This document shows, piece after piece, positions 1-5,994 of a stretch of DNA of 8,792 nucleotides. The notes below the pieces were generated by a model. The model saw nothing but the letters and a program-made list of their open reading frames with translations. It made no database searches and had not been told where the DNA came from. The stretch comes from WRMR01 sp031548645 (GTDB lineage: Bacteria; Planctomycetota; Planctomycetia; Pirellulales; Thermoguttaceae). The DNA is taken from the NCBI GenBank assembly GCA_031548645.1, contig JAVBQX010000336.1, positions 1 through 8,792 on the forward strand, given 5' to 3'. A program made the translations under genes and the position numbers. Position 1 is the stretch's first letter. Each line of letters starts with the position of its first letter.

Positions 1-1101
1 GGCGCGGAACATCTCGACAACAAACCTTACGGCGTCGCCGAGGAGGTGATCGGTGCCGCGCTGGAACACGGCATCAACATCATCGACCTCTTCATGCCGG
101 GCACCCCGGTGCGGGAAAACATCGGCAAGGCCCTCAAGGGCAAACGCGAAAACGTGCTGATCCAGGGGCACATCGGTTCCGTCGACCTCAAAGAGCAATA
201 CGACATCAGCCGCGACGTGCCGACGTGCAAAAAATATTTCGAGGAACTGCTGCGTTGCCTCGACACCGATTACATCGACCTCGGCATGATGTTTTTCGTC
301 GACAGCGAGAAGGATTTCGACGACGTGTTCAAAACGGGATACATCGATTACGTCCGGCAGCTGAAGCGGGAAGGGAAAATCCGCGCCGTCGGGGCGAGTT
401 CACACAGCCCGGAAATCGCGATGCGGCTCGTCGAAACCGGCGAGGTCGAGCACTTGATGTTCAGCGTCAATCTCGCGTTCGACATGTTGCCCGCGAGCAT
501 GTATATCATTGATTCGCTGATGTCGAACGAGAAAATCGACCGGAACGTCTTTCGCGGCATCGAGCCGAAACGTGCGCGATTGTATGAACTGTGCGCGAGC
601 CGTGACGTGTCGATCACGACGATGAAAACGCTGGGGGCGGGCAAGTTGCTTTCCGTCGACCAAACGCCGTTCGCCAAGCCGATGACCGTGGCCCAGTGCA
701 TTCATTACGCGCTTTCACGACCGGCGGTGGCCAGCACGTTGATCGGCTGCAAGGATCGCGCCGAAGTGCTCGAAGCGGTCAGGTATCTCGACCTGACCGA
801 CGCCGAACGCGATTATTCCGGCATCGCCGAAACGATGCGCGAGACGTTCCAGGGCAAATGCGTTTACTGCAATCATTGCCAGCCGTGCCCGTCGGAGATC
901 GACATTGCCGCGGTGACGAAATATCTCGAAATCGCGCTGCTCGACGAACAAAACATCCCGCCGGGCGTCAAGACGCATTATCATAACCTGCCGCACCATG
1001 CGTCGGAATGCATCGAATGCGGCTCGTGCGAATCGCGCTGCCCCTTCAACGTCGGCGTCATCGAAAACATGAAACGTGCGGCGACCGTGTTCGGGAAATG
1101 A
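1..1101 (+). CDS. Aldo/keto reductase-fold protein with two C-terminal 4Fe-4S clusters (5' end missing)
   Basis: The reading frame is open from the first base, so the N-terminus lies outside the window. The visible 366 residues begin inside the first strand/helix of the barrel; a family member would have roughly 20 more. The in-frame GTG at 46 is internal, because family-like sequence (GAEHLDNKPYG) precedes it. The barrel fold is suggested by GINIID (residues 24-29), DTDYIDL (near 88-94), a GKIRAVGASSHS strand, and a late ASTLIGCKD strand. The C-terminus carries CxxCxxCxxCP (Cys287, 290, 293, 296) and CxxCxxCxxxCP (Cys337, 340, 343, 347), as in the COG1453-type ferredoxin-fused oxidoreductases, so it probably binds two 4Fe-4S clusters. 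Of the AKR tetrad only Asp29 is kept: Gly34, His57 and Phe98 sit where Tyr, Lys and His are expected. The substrate is unknown. It converges on the kinase gene. The family call is firm; activity as a classic NADPH reductase is doubtful. Confidence 0.88.
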   Translation, partial: GAEHLDNKPYGVAEEVIGAALEHGINIIDLFMPGTPVRENIGKALKGKRENVLIQGHIGSVDLKEQYDISRDVPTCKKYFEELLRCLDTDYIDLGMMFFVDSEKDFDDVFKTGYIDYVRQLKREGKIRAVGASSHSPEIAMRLVETGEVEHLMFSVNLAFDMLPASMYIIDSLMSNEKIDRNVFRGIEPKRARLYELCASRDVSITTMKTLGAGKLLSVDQTPFAKPMTVAQCIHYALSRPAVASTLIGCKDRAEVLEAVRYLDLTDAERDYSGIAETMRETFQGKCVYCNHCQPCPSEIDIAAVTKYLEIALLDEQNIPPGVKTHYHNLPHHASECIECGSCESRCPFNVGVIENMKRAATVFGK

Positions 1102-1121
1102 ATGTGAACGCATTGAATGAT

Positions 1122-2132
1122 TCAGATGCAAACGAGGGCCAACTCGATCTGGATCAAACGCCGCACCAATTCCCTTGCCGATTTCGGACGTTGGGCCACG
1201 TCGGCGGAGGTCATCGAACGCAGCAGCGATTCCAGTTTGGAAAGCATCGGGCCTGGTGACGTTTGCAGGCATTCCAGCGAACGCCAAAACGCGTGCCATT
1301 GACCGATGTTGACCCGTGGGGCGGACGATTTTTCCGAAATCAGGGCCGACTTCCCGAACAGCAGTTCGAGCATGACCAGCCCGAGGGAGAACAAATCGGC
1401 CCGAATGTCCGCCGCGTGCGATGCGTCCGCAAGTTCCGGCGCCATGTATCTCGGCGTTCCGCAAACGGCACGGTCGATCGGCAGCGAAGGCTCGTCCGTC
1501 CGCCGGGCCAGCCCGAGGTCGATTAGCGTCGCGTGTCCGCTGGACGACACAATGATGTTCCCGGGTTTGACATCCGAATGACAAAAACCGTGCTCTTCCA
1601 AGGCCGCAAGCGCTTCGGCCATCTGCCGGGCGATCCAAATCACCTCGGTCGGTTTTGCGGTACGTCCCGATGCCATTAATTCACGCAACGTTTTTCCTTG
1701 CAGCCAGGGTTGGACAAGATAAGGTTCGTCGGCATCCATCCTTGCGTCGAGCGTCGGTACGATATGCGGATGCGAAATCAAATATCCCAATTCCGTTTCA
1801 CGCTTGAGAATCGTTGGCCCTATGGACGATGACAGCCATTCCGGTTTCAAACGCTTCACCGCATAGAAAAATGGCCCGTTTCGGTCAAAGGGACGGGCTT
1901 GTGAGACGACACAAAATGTGCCTTCATAATAAGTTGAGCTAAATTCCCAGTCGGAATCGTCGTGATTTGTGGCAACGGGCGAGTCAGCGGACAAACCATT
2001 TTCGTTGCGCAACGGAATATTGCCATCGACCACGCTGATCGATGGCTCCGAAAACGGCGGCCTCAGAACATCCGCAAACCCTGCCAAAGGGACCATAACG
2101 ACAAAGATTGATAAAATAGAGAAGATATGCAA
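1122..2132 (-). CDS. Eukaryotic-type Ser/Thr protein kinase with N-terminal hydrophobic segment
   Basis: A 336-residue protein whose residues from about 65 to 325 form a Hanks-type kinase domain. Visible landmarks are the ATP-binding lysine in YAVKRL (Lys93), a glutamate in RETELGYL (Glu112 or Glu114), the catalytic loop HSDVKPGN (Asp187, Asn192), the metal-binding DLG (Asp205, DLG replacing DFG), GTPRYMAPE (225-233), DLFSLG (Asp246) and the late QRP arginine (Arg315). All key catalytic residues are present. The glycine loop is degenerate (YEGTFCVV, one of three glycines), and Ser186 replaces the Arg of HRD, making it a non-RD kinase. Residues 1-20 are hydrophobic, resembling a signal or anchor. 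The first standard start is TTG at 2132 with no clear Shine-Dalgarno. The same frame extends upstream, without another ATG/GTG/TTG, to a TAG at 2187-2189, and that stretch encodes a basic KRRIGRLVK. A downstream GTG at about codon 34 or 35 is an alternative start. Kinase identity is firm; the start and membrane topology are not. Confidence 0.85.
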   Translation of the reverse strand: MHIFSILSIFVVMVPLAGFADVLRPPFSEPSISVVDGNIPLRNENGLSADSPVATNHDDSDWEFSSTYYEGTFCVVSQARPFDRNGPFFYAVKRLKPEWLSSSIGPTILKRETELGYLISHPHIVPTLDARMDADEPYLVQPWLQGKTLRELMASGRTAKPTEVIWIARQMAEALAALEEHGFCHSDVKPGNIIVSSSGHATLIDLGLARRTDEPSLPIDRAVCGTPRYMAPELADASHAADIRADLFSLGLVMLELLFGKSALISEKSSAPRVNIGQWHAFWRSLECLQTSPGPMLSKLESLLRSMTSADVAQRPKSARELVRRLIQIELALVCI

Positions 2133-2350
2133 TGCTTTTACAAGACGACCTATTCTTCTTTTCGTCCAAAAAAGGACGTTTGTACACTAAAAAATTGCGG
2201 TAATTTATTCCTTTCCGTGGAATTTCAAAGAATAGTGAAAATTTTACAGGGCAAGGGTTTTGTTATGGAAATACCTGTCGGCAAGTGATATATTCGTTTT
2301 GTCGTTGCAAGCGAAATTTACTGATTGAACTTGTCATCTTGTGGGATAAA
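2133..2350. other. AT-rich divergent intergenic region between kinase and CNNM gene
   Basis: This 218-bp spacer separates two divergently transcribed genes and should hold both promoters. It is visibly richer in A/T than the flanking genes. I see no convincing sigma-70 pair. For the rightward gene, TATATT at 2289-2294 lies 17 bases after a poor TGGAAA (2266-2271). For the leftward kinase, TTGAAA (2228-2223) is followed after 15 bases by TAAATT, which is short spacing. A perfect 5-bp inverted repeat CGTCC-A6-GGACG (2163-2178) would lie in the kinase leader. No tRNA or open reading frame worth calling is present. Confidence 0.4.
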
Positions 2351-3616
2351 ATGAGCACATCATTGCTACTGTTTGTTCTTGCTCTTGGCGTTGCCCTGTC
2401 AATCTCTTTTTTATGCTCGCTTTCAGAAGCCGTTCTCCTGAGCCTGACTCCGGCCGACGTCGCAGAACTTTCCCAAAGGCATCCCAAACGCGGCGCCGCC
2501 TGGAAGCGGTTCAAGGACAATATCGACCGCCCGATTTCCGCGATCCTGATTTTGAACACATCCGCCCATACGATCGGCGCGACCGTCGCGGGCGCGGAGT
2601 TCAACGCCCTGTTTTCCGATAGCTATCTCTGGGTATTTTCGCTCGTCTTCACTTTTGCGATGCTCCAGTACACGGAAATTCTGCCCAAAACGCTGGGGGT
2701 GCGTTTCAACCGCAACCTGGCGTTTTGGCTCCTCAAACCGCTTTCCTGGGCCATTTTGTTTTTTACGCCGATTATCATTCTCGTTCGCTGGATCAACACC
2801 CCCTTTGAATCGAAACGCTCCAATACTTCCGACGAACGGACGCTGGAAGACCTCATCCTGATGACGGCCCTGGCACGGCAGACGCAAAAAATCGGACGCC
2901 AGCAGGAAAAAATGATCGTCGAGACGGCCAAACTTTCCGAGAAAACGGCGGGGCAGATCATGATCCCCATGAACGCGGTCCGGCTTTTGCCCATCACGAT
3001 GCGGACGGTCGACATCCTGAACCCCGAACGCCATGATTCGCACACGCGATATCCGGTTTATGATCACGGTAATCCCGACGAAATCATCGGCTACGTCAAC
3101 ACGAAGGAAATCATCGCCGCATTGCGGACCGACGGGGAATTCGACGATCTGCGGAGCATTCTGCGCGAGGTCCATTTCGTCGAACCGGACGAACCGATCA
3201 CCCGGCTGTTGCTGGCCTTCACTTCGAGGCGGGAACATCTGGCCGTGGTGCGGAACGAATCCGGGCGATGCCTCGGTATGATCACGCTGGAGGACATCAT
3301 GGAGGAAATCGTCGGCGAACTGGAAGACGAGTTCGATCACCTGCCGAAATGGATGTATCGCGACCCGGAAATGGAGGACCGCTGGCTTGTCGGCGGCGGC
3401 GTCACGGTCGGTGAATTTTTTTCAACCGTCTTGTGTCCGCTCAAGGAGGGAATTGATCCCAACCGGAGTTTGTCCGATTGGCTGGAATCCTTGATTTCCG
3501 AACCCGCCCGCGTGGGGCAGAGTCTGCCGGTGGATCAGGTCATTTTCCATGTCAAACGTGTCCGACGCGGGCATATCACCGAGTTGTCGACAGAGATTTT
3601 TGAAGACACGGCGTAG
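2351..3616 (+). CDS. CNNM/CorC-type membrane protein (DUF21 + CBS pair), paralogue 1
   Basis: A 421-residue integral membrane protein of the CNNM/CorC (HlyC/CorC, formerly 'hemolysin') family, members of which are linked to Mg2+/Co2+ export or homeostasis. I chose ATG 2351 because the first transmembrane helix begins right after it. The in-frame GTG at 2285 would add 22 polar residues. Hydrophobic helices lie near residues 3-24, 60-83, 92-112 and 127-147. The DUF21 motifs look intact: SLSEA (24-28) in helix 1, NTSAHTIGA (69-77), and TEILPKTLG (108-116). A CBS pair follows: IMIPMNAV to RYPVYD..IIGYVNTKEI (about 203-255), then AVVRNES..GMITLEDIMEEIVGE (about 298-323). Residues 340-415 resemble the CorC/HlyC-associated C-terminal domain. 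The usual Arg after IMxP is Met207. The Shine-Dalgarno is weak (GGGA, 4-base spacing). It converges on paralogue 2 with a 38-bp gap. Ion specificity cannot be read from the sequence. Confidence 0.88.
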   Translation: MSTSLLLFVLALGVALSISFLCSLSEAVLLSLTPADVAELSQRHPKRGAAWKRFKDNIDRPISAILILNTSAHTIGATVAGAEFNALFSDSYLWVFSLVFTFAMLQYTEILPKTLGVRFNRNLAFWLLKPLSWAILFFTPIIILVRWINTPFESKRSNTSDERTLEDLILMTALARQTQKIGRQQEKMIVETAKLSEKTAGQIMIPMNAVRLLPITMRTVDILNPERHDSHTRYPVYDHGNPDEIIGYVNTKEIIAALRTDGEFDDLRSILREVHFVEPDEPITRLLLAFTSRREHLAVVRNESGRCLGMITLEDIMEEIVGELEDEFDHLPKWMYRDPEMEDRWLVGGGVTVGEFFSTVLCPLKEGIDPNRSLSDWLESLISEPARVGQSLPVDQVIFHVKRVRRGHITELSTEIFEDTA

Positions 3617-3654
3617 ACGCACGATGCCACAGCGTCTGCTGCACGGACTTCCGT

Positions 3655-4935
3655 TCAGGCGGCGTCCGATTCGTCCGGCAGGGGTTCGATGCGTACCATT
3701 TCGATGCGGCGGCGGGTCGCGGCCACGATGGTGATGCGGATTCCGTCATAATCGCAGGCTTCGCCTTGCACGGGAACGCGGCCCATCCGGTCGAGCAAAA
3801 AGCCGGCGATCGTGTCGTAATTGTCGTCTTCGGGAAAGCCGATTCCGAGCCGGTCGTTCAGTTCGTCGATATGTACCTTGCCGAGCACGTGATAGGCGTC
3901 ATTGCCGAGTTCGCTGATTCCGTCCACCGTGTCCGGGTCGTATTCGTCGACGATCTCCCCGACGATTTCCTCCAGGATGTCTTCGAGCGTCACGATGCCG
4001 GACACGCCGCCGTATTCATCCAGCACGATGACCATGTGCACGTGATATTGCTGGAATTCCTGCAGCAGGGACGAAACGGGCTTCGTTTCCGGGACGAAAC
4101 GCGGCTCGCGCAGCAGCGTGGTCCAGGGGGCGCGGTATTCCGGGCTGGGTTTCGCCAGTTCGGCGAGCAAATCCTTCGAGATGATCACGCCGACGATGTC
4201 GTCGCGGTTGGCATCGTAAACCGGGATTCGCGAATGCGGGGCCTTGATGACGAAGGAGAGCATTTCCTCCCACGAGAGCGATTTCGGCATCGTGCACATG
4301 TCCGTTCGCGGCGTCATGATTTCCGACACGACGACGTCGCTCAGTTCGATGACGCCTTCGATCATTTCGCGGGCGTCGTCTTCGAGCAGTCCGTCGCGGT
4401 GCCCCTCGGTGACGATGGTCATGATTTCCTCGGAAAACTGCTCTTCGTCGGTCGCGTCGGGGCGAATGCCGGACAATCGGACGAAAATCGCATCGAGAAA
4501 ACCGGCGGCCAATTCCAGCGGATACAGGCACACGGTCAGAAACCGCCAGACCGGCCAGCCGTAATACGTGATGGGCGCGGCCCAAAGCTTGGCGAAGGTC
4601 GCGGGAATCCAAACCACGAGAATGATGACGACCAGGGCGGAAGCGGCGATGATGCCGATCCACTGGAGGGCGTTCCGCGTTTCGGACAACTGTTCGAGTT
4701 CGGACAAAATCCAGAGCACGTTGCACGTGACGGTCAGGGAGAGGCAGAAGTAAAGCGCCATGGAAGCGGCCATGGCGGCTCGTTTGTAATGCTTTTTAAT
4801 GGCCGTCGCCGTGAGCGGATTCGCGCGATGCTGGTAAAACTCCTGAAACCGACGTTTGGAAAAATCGGAAAGGGACTTTGCCCCTATGGCGGAAAAACAG
4901 GACAGTATCAGTCCTAGGATTGTCAGTTCAAACAT
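3655..4935 (-). CDS. CNNM/CorC-type membrane protein (DUF21-like + CBS pair + CorC/HlyC domain), paralogue 2
   Basis: A 426-residue member of the same family as its convergent neighbour. Hydrophobic segments lie near residues 4-22, 56-78, 92-114 and 129-150. The cytoplasmic half is textbook: EEIMTIVTEGHRDGLL linker (169-184), VVVSEIMTPRTDM (201-213), SRIPVYD..DIVGVIISKDLL (235-257), VIVLDEYGGVSGIVTLEDILEE (about 302-323), and a C-terminal CorC/HlyC domain (about 347-417; VLGKVHIDELND, YDTIAGFLL, RRRIEMVRI). The membrane half is divergent: the helix-1 motif reads FSAIGAKS where FSAAETAL is usual, so the conserved Glu is absent. The usual E-x-(I/L)PK reads WIPATFAK, which loses Glu and Lys. It lies downstream of ybeY on the same strand, 203 bp away, resembling the ybeY-ybeX (corC) order. 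ATG 4935 is the only good start, with no obvious Shine-Dalgarno. Whether it still transports ions, or acts mainly as a nucleotide-sensing partner, is open. Confidence 0.9.
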   Translation of the reverse strand: MFELTILGLILSCFSAIGAKSLSDFSKRRFQEFYQHRANPLTATAIKKHYKRAAMAASMALYFCLSLTVTCNVLWILSELEQLSETRNALQWIGIIAASALVVIILVVWIPATFAKLWAAPITYYGWPVWRFLTVCLYPLELAAGFLDAIFVRLSGIRPDATDEEQFSEEIMTIVTEGHRDGLLEDDAREMIEGVIELSDVVVSEIMTPRTDMCTMPKSLSWEEMLSFVIKAPHSRIPVYDANRDDIVGVIISKDLLAELAKPSPEYRAPWTTLLREPRFVPETKPVSSLLQEFQQYHVHMVIVLDEYGGVSGIVTLEDILEEIVGEIVDEYDPDTVDGISELGNDAYHVLGKVHIDELNDRLGIGFPEDDNYDTIAGFLLDRMGRVPVQGEACDYDGIRITIVAATRRRIEMVRIEPLPDESDAA

Positions 4936-5004
4936 CGGAAAATGATCGGAAAGCTCAACCTGAAGTCGTAAGTGGGAATAATAATTGATTCAATAATATC
5001 AAAA

Positions 5005-5033
5005 ATCATGCTCAGTTGAAATAGCGAAGTCAA
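5005..5033 (-). promoter_or_regulatory. Candidate sigma-70 promoter for the leftward CNNM gene
   Basis: On the minus strand TTGACT (5033-5028, five of six matches to the -35 consensus) is followed by exactly 17 bases and then CATGAT (5010-5005, four of six to -10). It lies about 70 bases upstream of ATG 4935 in an AT-rich spacer. Competing weak pairs exist: TTGAAA at 5071-5066 with TATTTT 16 bases later, and TATTAT near 4999-4994 with a poor -35. An 8-bp inverted repeat (GTTGAAAT 5015-5022, ATTTCAAC 5054-5061) spans the -35 box. This is consensus matching in AT-rich DNA, so confidence is low. Confidence 0.3.
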
Positions 5034-5138
5034 AAGAATAACAAAAATAGGTCATTTCAACGGAATTTCAATAACGATTCGTCCGCTCGGAACGAAATTT
5101 TGATATTAGTTTGAAAATCAATTTGCGCTAATGACGCG

Positions 5139-5663
5139 TCAGTCCCCCACTTCGGGAATGTCGATGCCCAAGTAGGCGAGATAACCGGCTTCCATGCGGC
5201 GCATCATTTGGGCGTCACGTTCCGTCTGATCGTCGTAGCCCACCTGGTGGAGGGTTCCGTGGATCACGTACAACATCAGCTCCGATTCTTCCGACCAGCC
5301 GAATTCCTCGCAGCGATCCCGGGCCACTTCGGCGCTGACGACCAGTTCCGCTTCCAAGTGGGAATCGGTACATTCCATGCCGAAACTGATGACATCCGTG
5401 GCGTAATCGTGACCGAGGTACTTGCTGTTGAGGGCGTGAATCGTCGTATTGTCGGTCAGGACCACCCCGAGTCGTCCCGACCGGAATCCGGCGTCACTGA
5501 TGATCTTGCTGCAGATGAGCTTGATTTTATCCAAATCAACGCGGATGAAATCCTGCTCATTGACAATTTCAACGGGAAAGGATTGGCGGTCGTGATACGG
5601 TGTCGTTTCGCTCATCTTGCTCATCATGTAGGGATTCACTAATGCTTTGTTGAGAAGTAACAT
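5139..5663 (-). CDS. ybeY: YbeY endoribonuclease (rRNA maturation factor)
   Basis: A 174-residue YbeY/UPF0054 metalloprotein. The family processes 16S rRNA ends and supports 70S ribosome quality control in the cytoplasm. Diagnostic sequence includes LNSKYLGHDYATDVISF (78-94), ELVVSAEVA (106-114) and the metal site HGTLHQVGYDD (135-145). His135 and His139 are canonical ligands, while the third, usually His, is Asp145. The conserved Arg of the YR-x3-PTD segment is Leu83. Both changes fit a subtype I associate with PVC and Bacteroidetes YbeYs, so it is probably functional. Four in-frame Met codons (1, 13, 14, 17) compete as starts. ATG 5663 is chosen because AAGGA (5678-5674) precedes it by 10 bases and the others have no Shine-Dalgarno. 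It sits between the 7TM-HD gene and a CorC-type gene, a context that supports the identification. Confidence 0.95.
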   Translation of the reverse strand: MLLLNKALVNPYMMSKMSETTPYHDRQSFPVEIVNEQDFIRVDLDKIKLICSKIISDAGFRSGRLGVVLTDNTTIHALNSKYLGHDYATDVISFGMECTDSHLEAELVVSAEVARDRCEEFGWSEESELMLYVIHGTLHQVGYDDQTERDAQMMRRMEAGYLAYLGIDIPEVGD

Positions 5664-5673
5664 GAAAATAGCA

Positions 5674-5678
5674 TCCTT
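5674..5678 (-). promoter_or_regulatory. Shine-Dalgarno deciding the ybeY start
   Basis: AAGGA on the minus strand lies 10 bases before ATG 5663. It favours the longest of four possible in-frame Met starts in ybeY, giving an N-terminal extension of about 28 residues before the conserved domain. Confidence 0.55.
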
Positions 5679-5683
5679 AATCT

Positions 5684-5720
5684 AAAAAACGGAAATCATG
5701 TGGCCGGGAATGATTTTTCC
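5684..5720 (-). terminator. Terminator-like hairpin in the ybeY leader (possible attenuator)
   Basis: Reading leftward, GGAAAAATCAT (5720-5710) pairs with ATGATTTCC (5699-5691) around a 10-base loop TCCCGGCCAC. This gives nine base pairs with a two-base bulge. It is followed by G and then TTTTTT (5689-5684). This is the layout of an intrinsic terminator, but it lies between the candidate ybeY promoter and the ybeY Shine-Dalgarno. Transcripts from that promoter would either stop here or read into ybeY. The stem is moderately AT-rich and the T-tract short, so efficiency is uncertain. Confidence 0.4.
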
Positions 5721-5736
5721 TTGCGTCGAATCCCAA

Positions 5737-5763
5737 AACCGAAACAGCGGGAATTGTTCGGTT
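5737..5763 (-). other. Leader hairpin at the predicted 5' end of the ybeY transcript
   Basis: AACCGAACA (5763-5755, minus strand) pairs with TGTTTCGGTT (5746-5737) through nine base pairs with one bulged base, around an 8-base loop ATTCCCGC. The unbroken core is AACCGAA/TTCGGTT. If the promoter at 5776-5804 is used, the transcript would begin a few bases before this stem, so the hairpin would cap the RNA. A GGGA just downstream could pair with TCCC in this loop or in the loop of the next hairpin. Confidence 0.35.
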
Positions 5764-5775
5764 GCGAGTGCGGAG

Positions 5776-5804
5776 TATATACTTATTATCGCGGATTCGT
5801 GCAA
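5776..5804 (-). promoter_or_regulatory. Candidate promoter for ybeY or a short leader RNA
   Basis: On the minus strand TTGCAC (5804-5799) is followed by exactly 17 bases and TATATA (5781-5776). The -35 matches only its TTG part; the -10 matches four of six and lies in the palindrome AGTATATACT. It would start RNA near 5769, about 105 bases before ATG 5663, just before the first leader hairpin. Its order relative to the two hairpins and the Shine-Dalgarno is what makes it credible. Confidence 0.33.
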
Positions 5805-5911
5805 GAGGAATCTTCTCGACGTTTGTACATTTTTATACAAATTTACATAACTCCCTCGATCGGCACTTCCTGCTGTCGTCTTGACGCGGGGAAATAGGAA
5901 AATAAAACAAA

Positions 5912-5945
5912 TAAAAAAATATTATAAAAGCGGCAAAACCGTTTT
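5912..5945 (-). terminator. Possible intrinsic terminator of the phoH/7TM-HD unit
   Basis: Reading leftward, about 50 bases after the stop codon of the 7TM-HD gene, AAAACGG (5945-5939) pairs with CCG-C-TTTT (5933-5926) around a TTTTG loop. The stem is seven pairs with one bulged base. It runs into TTTTATAATATTTTTTTAT (through 5912). The U-rich tail is good; the stem is short and AT-rich, so this may be a weak terminator. Confidence 0.4.
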
Positions 5946-5994
5946 GAATAAATGGAAAACAAATAATAAATAAATCAGTGAAATATGGAAAATA

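Larger units (their letters stand above)
5664..5994. other. AT-rich 331-bp spacer with signals between the 7TM-HD gene and ybeY
   Basis: No convincing gene is visible here. A rightward frame at 5700-5897 (65 codons) starts without a ribosome site, is antisense to the operon and resembles nothing I know. Read leftward, the spacer holds in order a terminator-like hairpin (5912-5945), an inverted repeat TTTGTA-N8-TACAAA (5822-5841), a promoter-like pair (5776-5804), a hairpin with a 7-bp unbroken stem core (5737-5763), a second hairpin followed by six T (5684-5720), and the ybeY Shine-Dalgarno (5674-5678). The density of ordered signals suggests ybeY has its own transcript with a structured leader, or that a short RNA is made here. 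Confidence 0.5.

Noticed and set aside
1110..1129. Hairpin GCATTGAA-TGA-TTCA(G)ATGC at the convergent ends of the AKR and kinase genes, considered as a bidirectional terminator
   Set aside because: Eight pairs with one bulge, but no T-tract on either strand and AT-rich pairs near the loop; it also overlaps the kinase stop codon. Not strong enough to call.
715..1638. 307-codon open frame on the minus strand
   Set aside because: It runs out of frame through the kinase gene and antisense through the AKR gene; both of those carry clear family motifs, and this frame does not.
2163..2178. CGTCC-A6-GGACG inverted repeat upstream of the kinase, considered as a regulatory hairpin
   Set aside because: A five-pair stem with no flanking U-tract; frequent by chance.
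2423..3340. 305-codon open frame on the minus strand
   Set aside because: Antisense shadow of CNNM paralogue 1 with no recognisable domain.
3617..3654. CAGC-GTCT-GCTG hairpin between the convergent CNNM genes, considered as a terminator
   Set aside because: Only four base pairs and no T-tract.
3766..4917. 383-codon open frame on the plus strand
   Set aside because: It is exactly antisense to the CNNM paralogue 2, is rich in Asp/His/Arg/Gly with no recognisable motif, and is the usual reverse-strand shadow of a GC-rich gene.
5700..5897. 65-codon rightward frame in the 331-bp spacer
   Set aside because: No Shine-Dalgarno, no family resemblance, GTG start, and it is antisense to the candidate leader. 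I treat the region as regulatory DNA.
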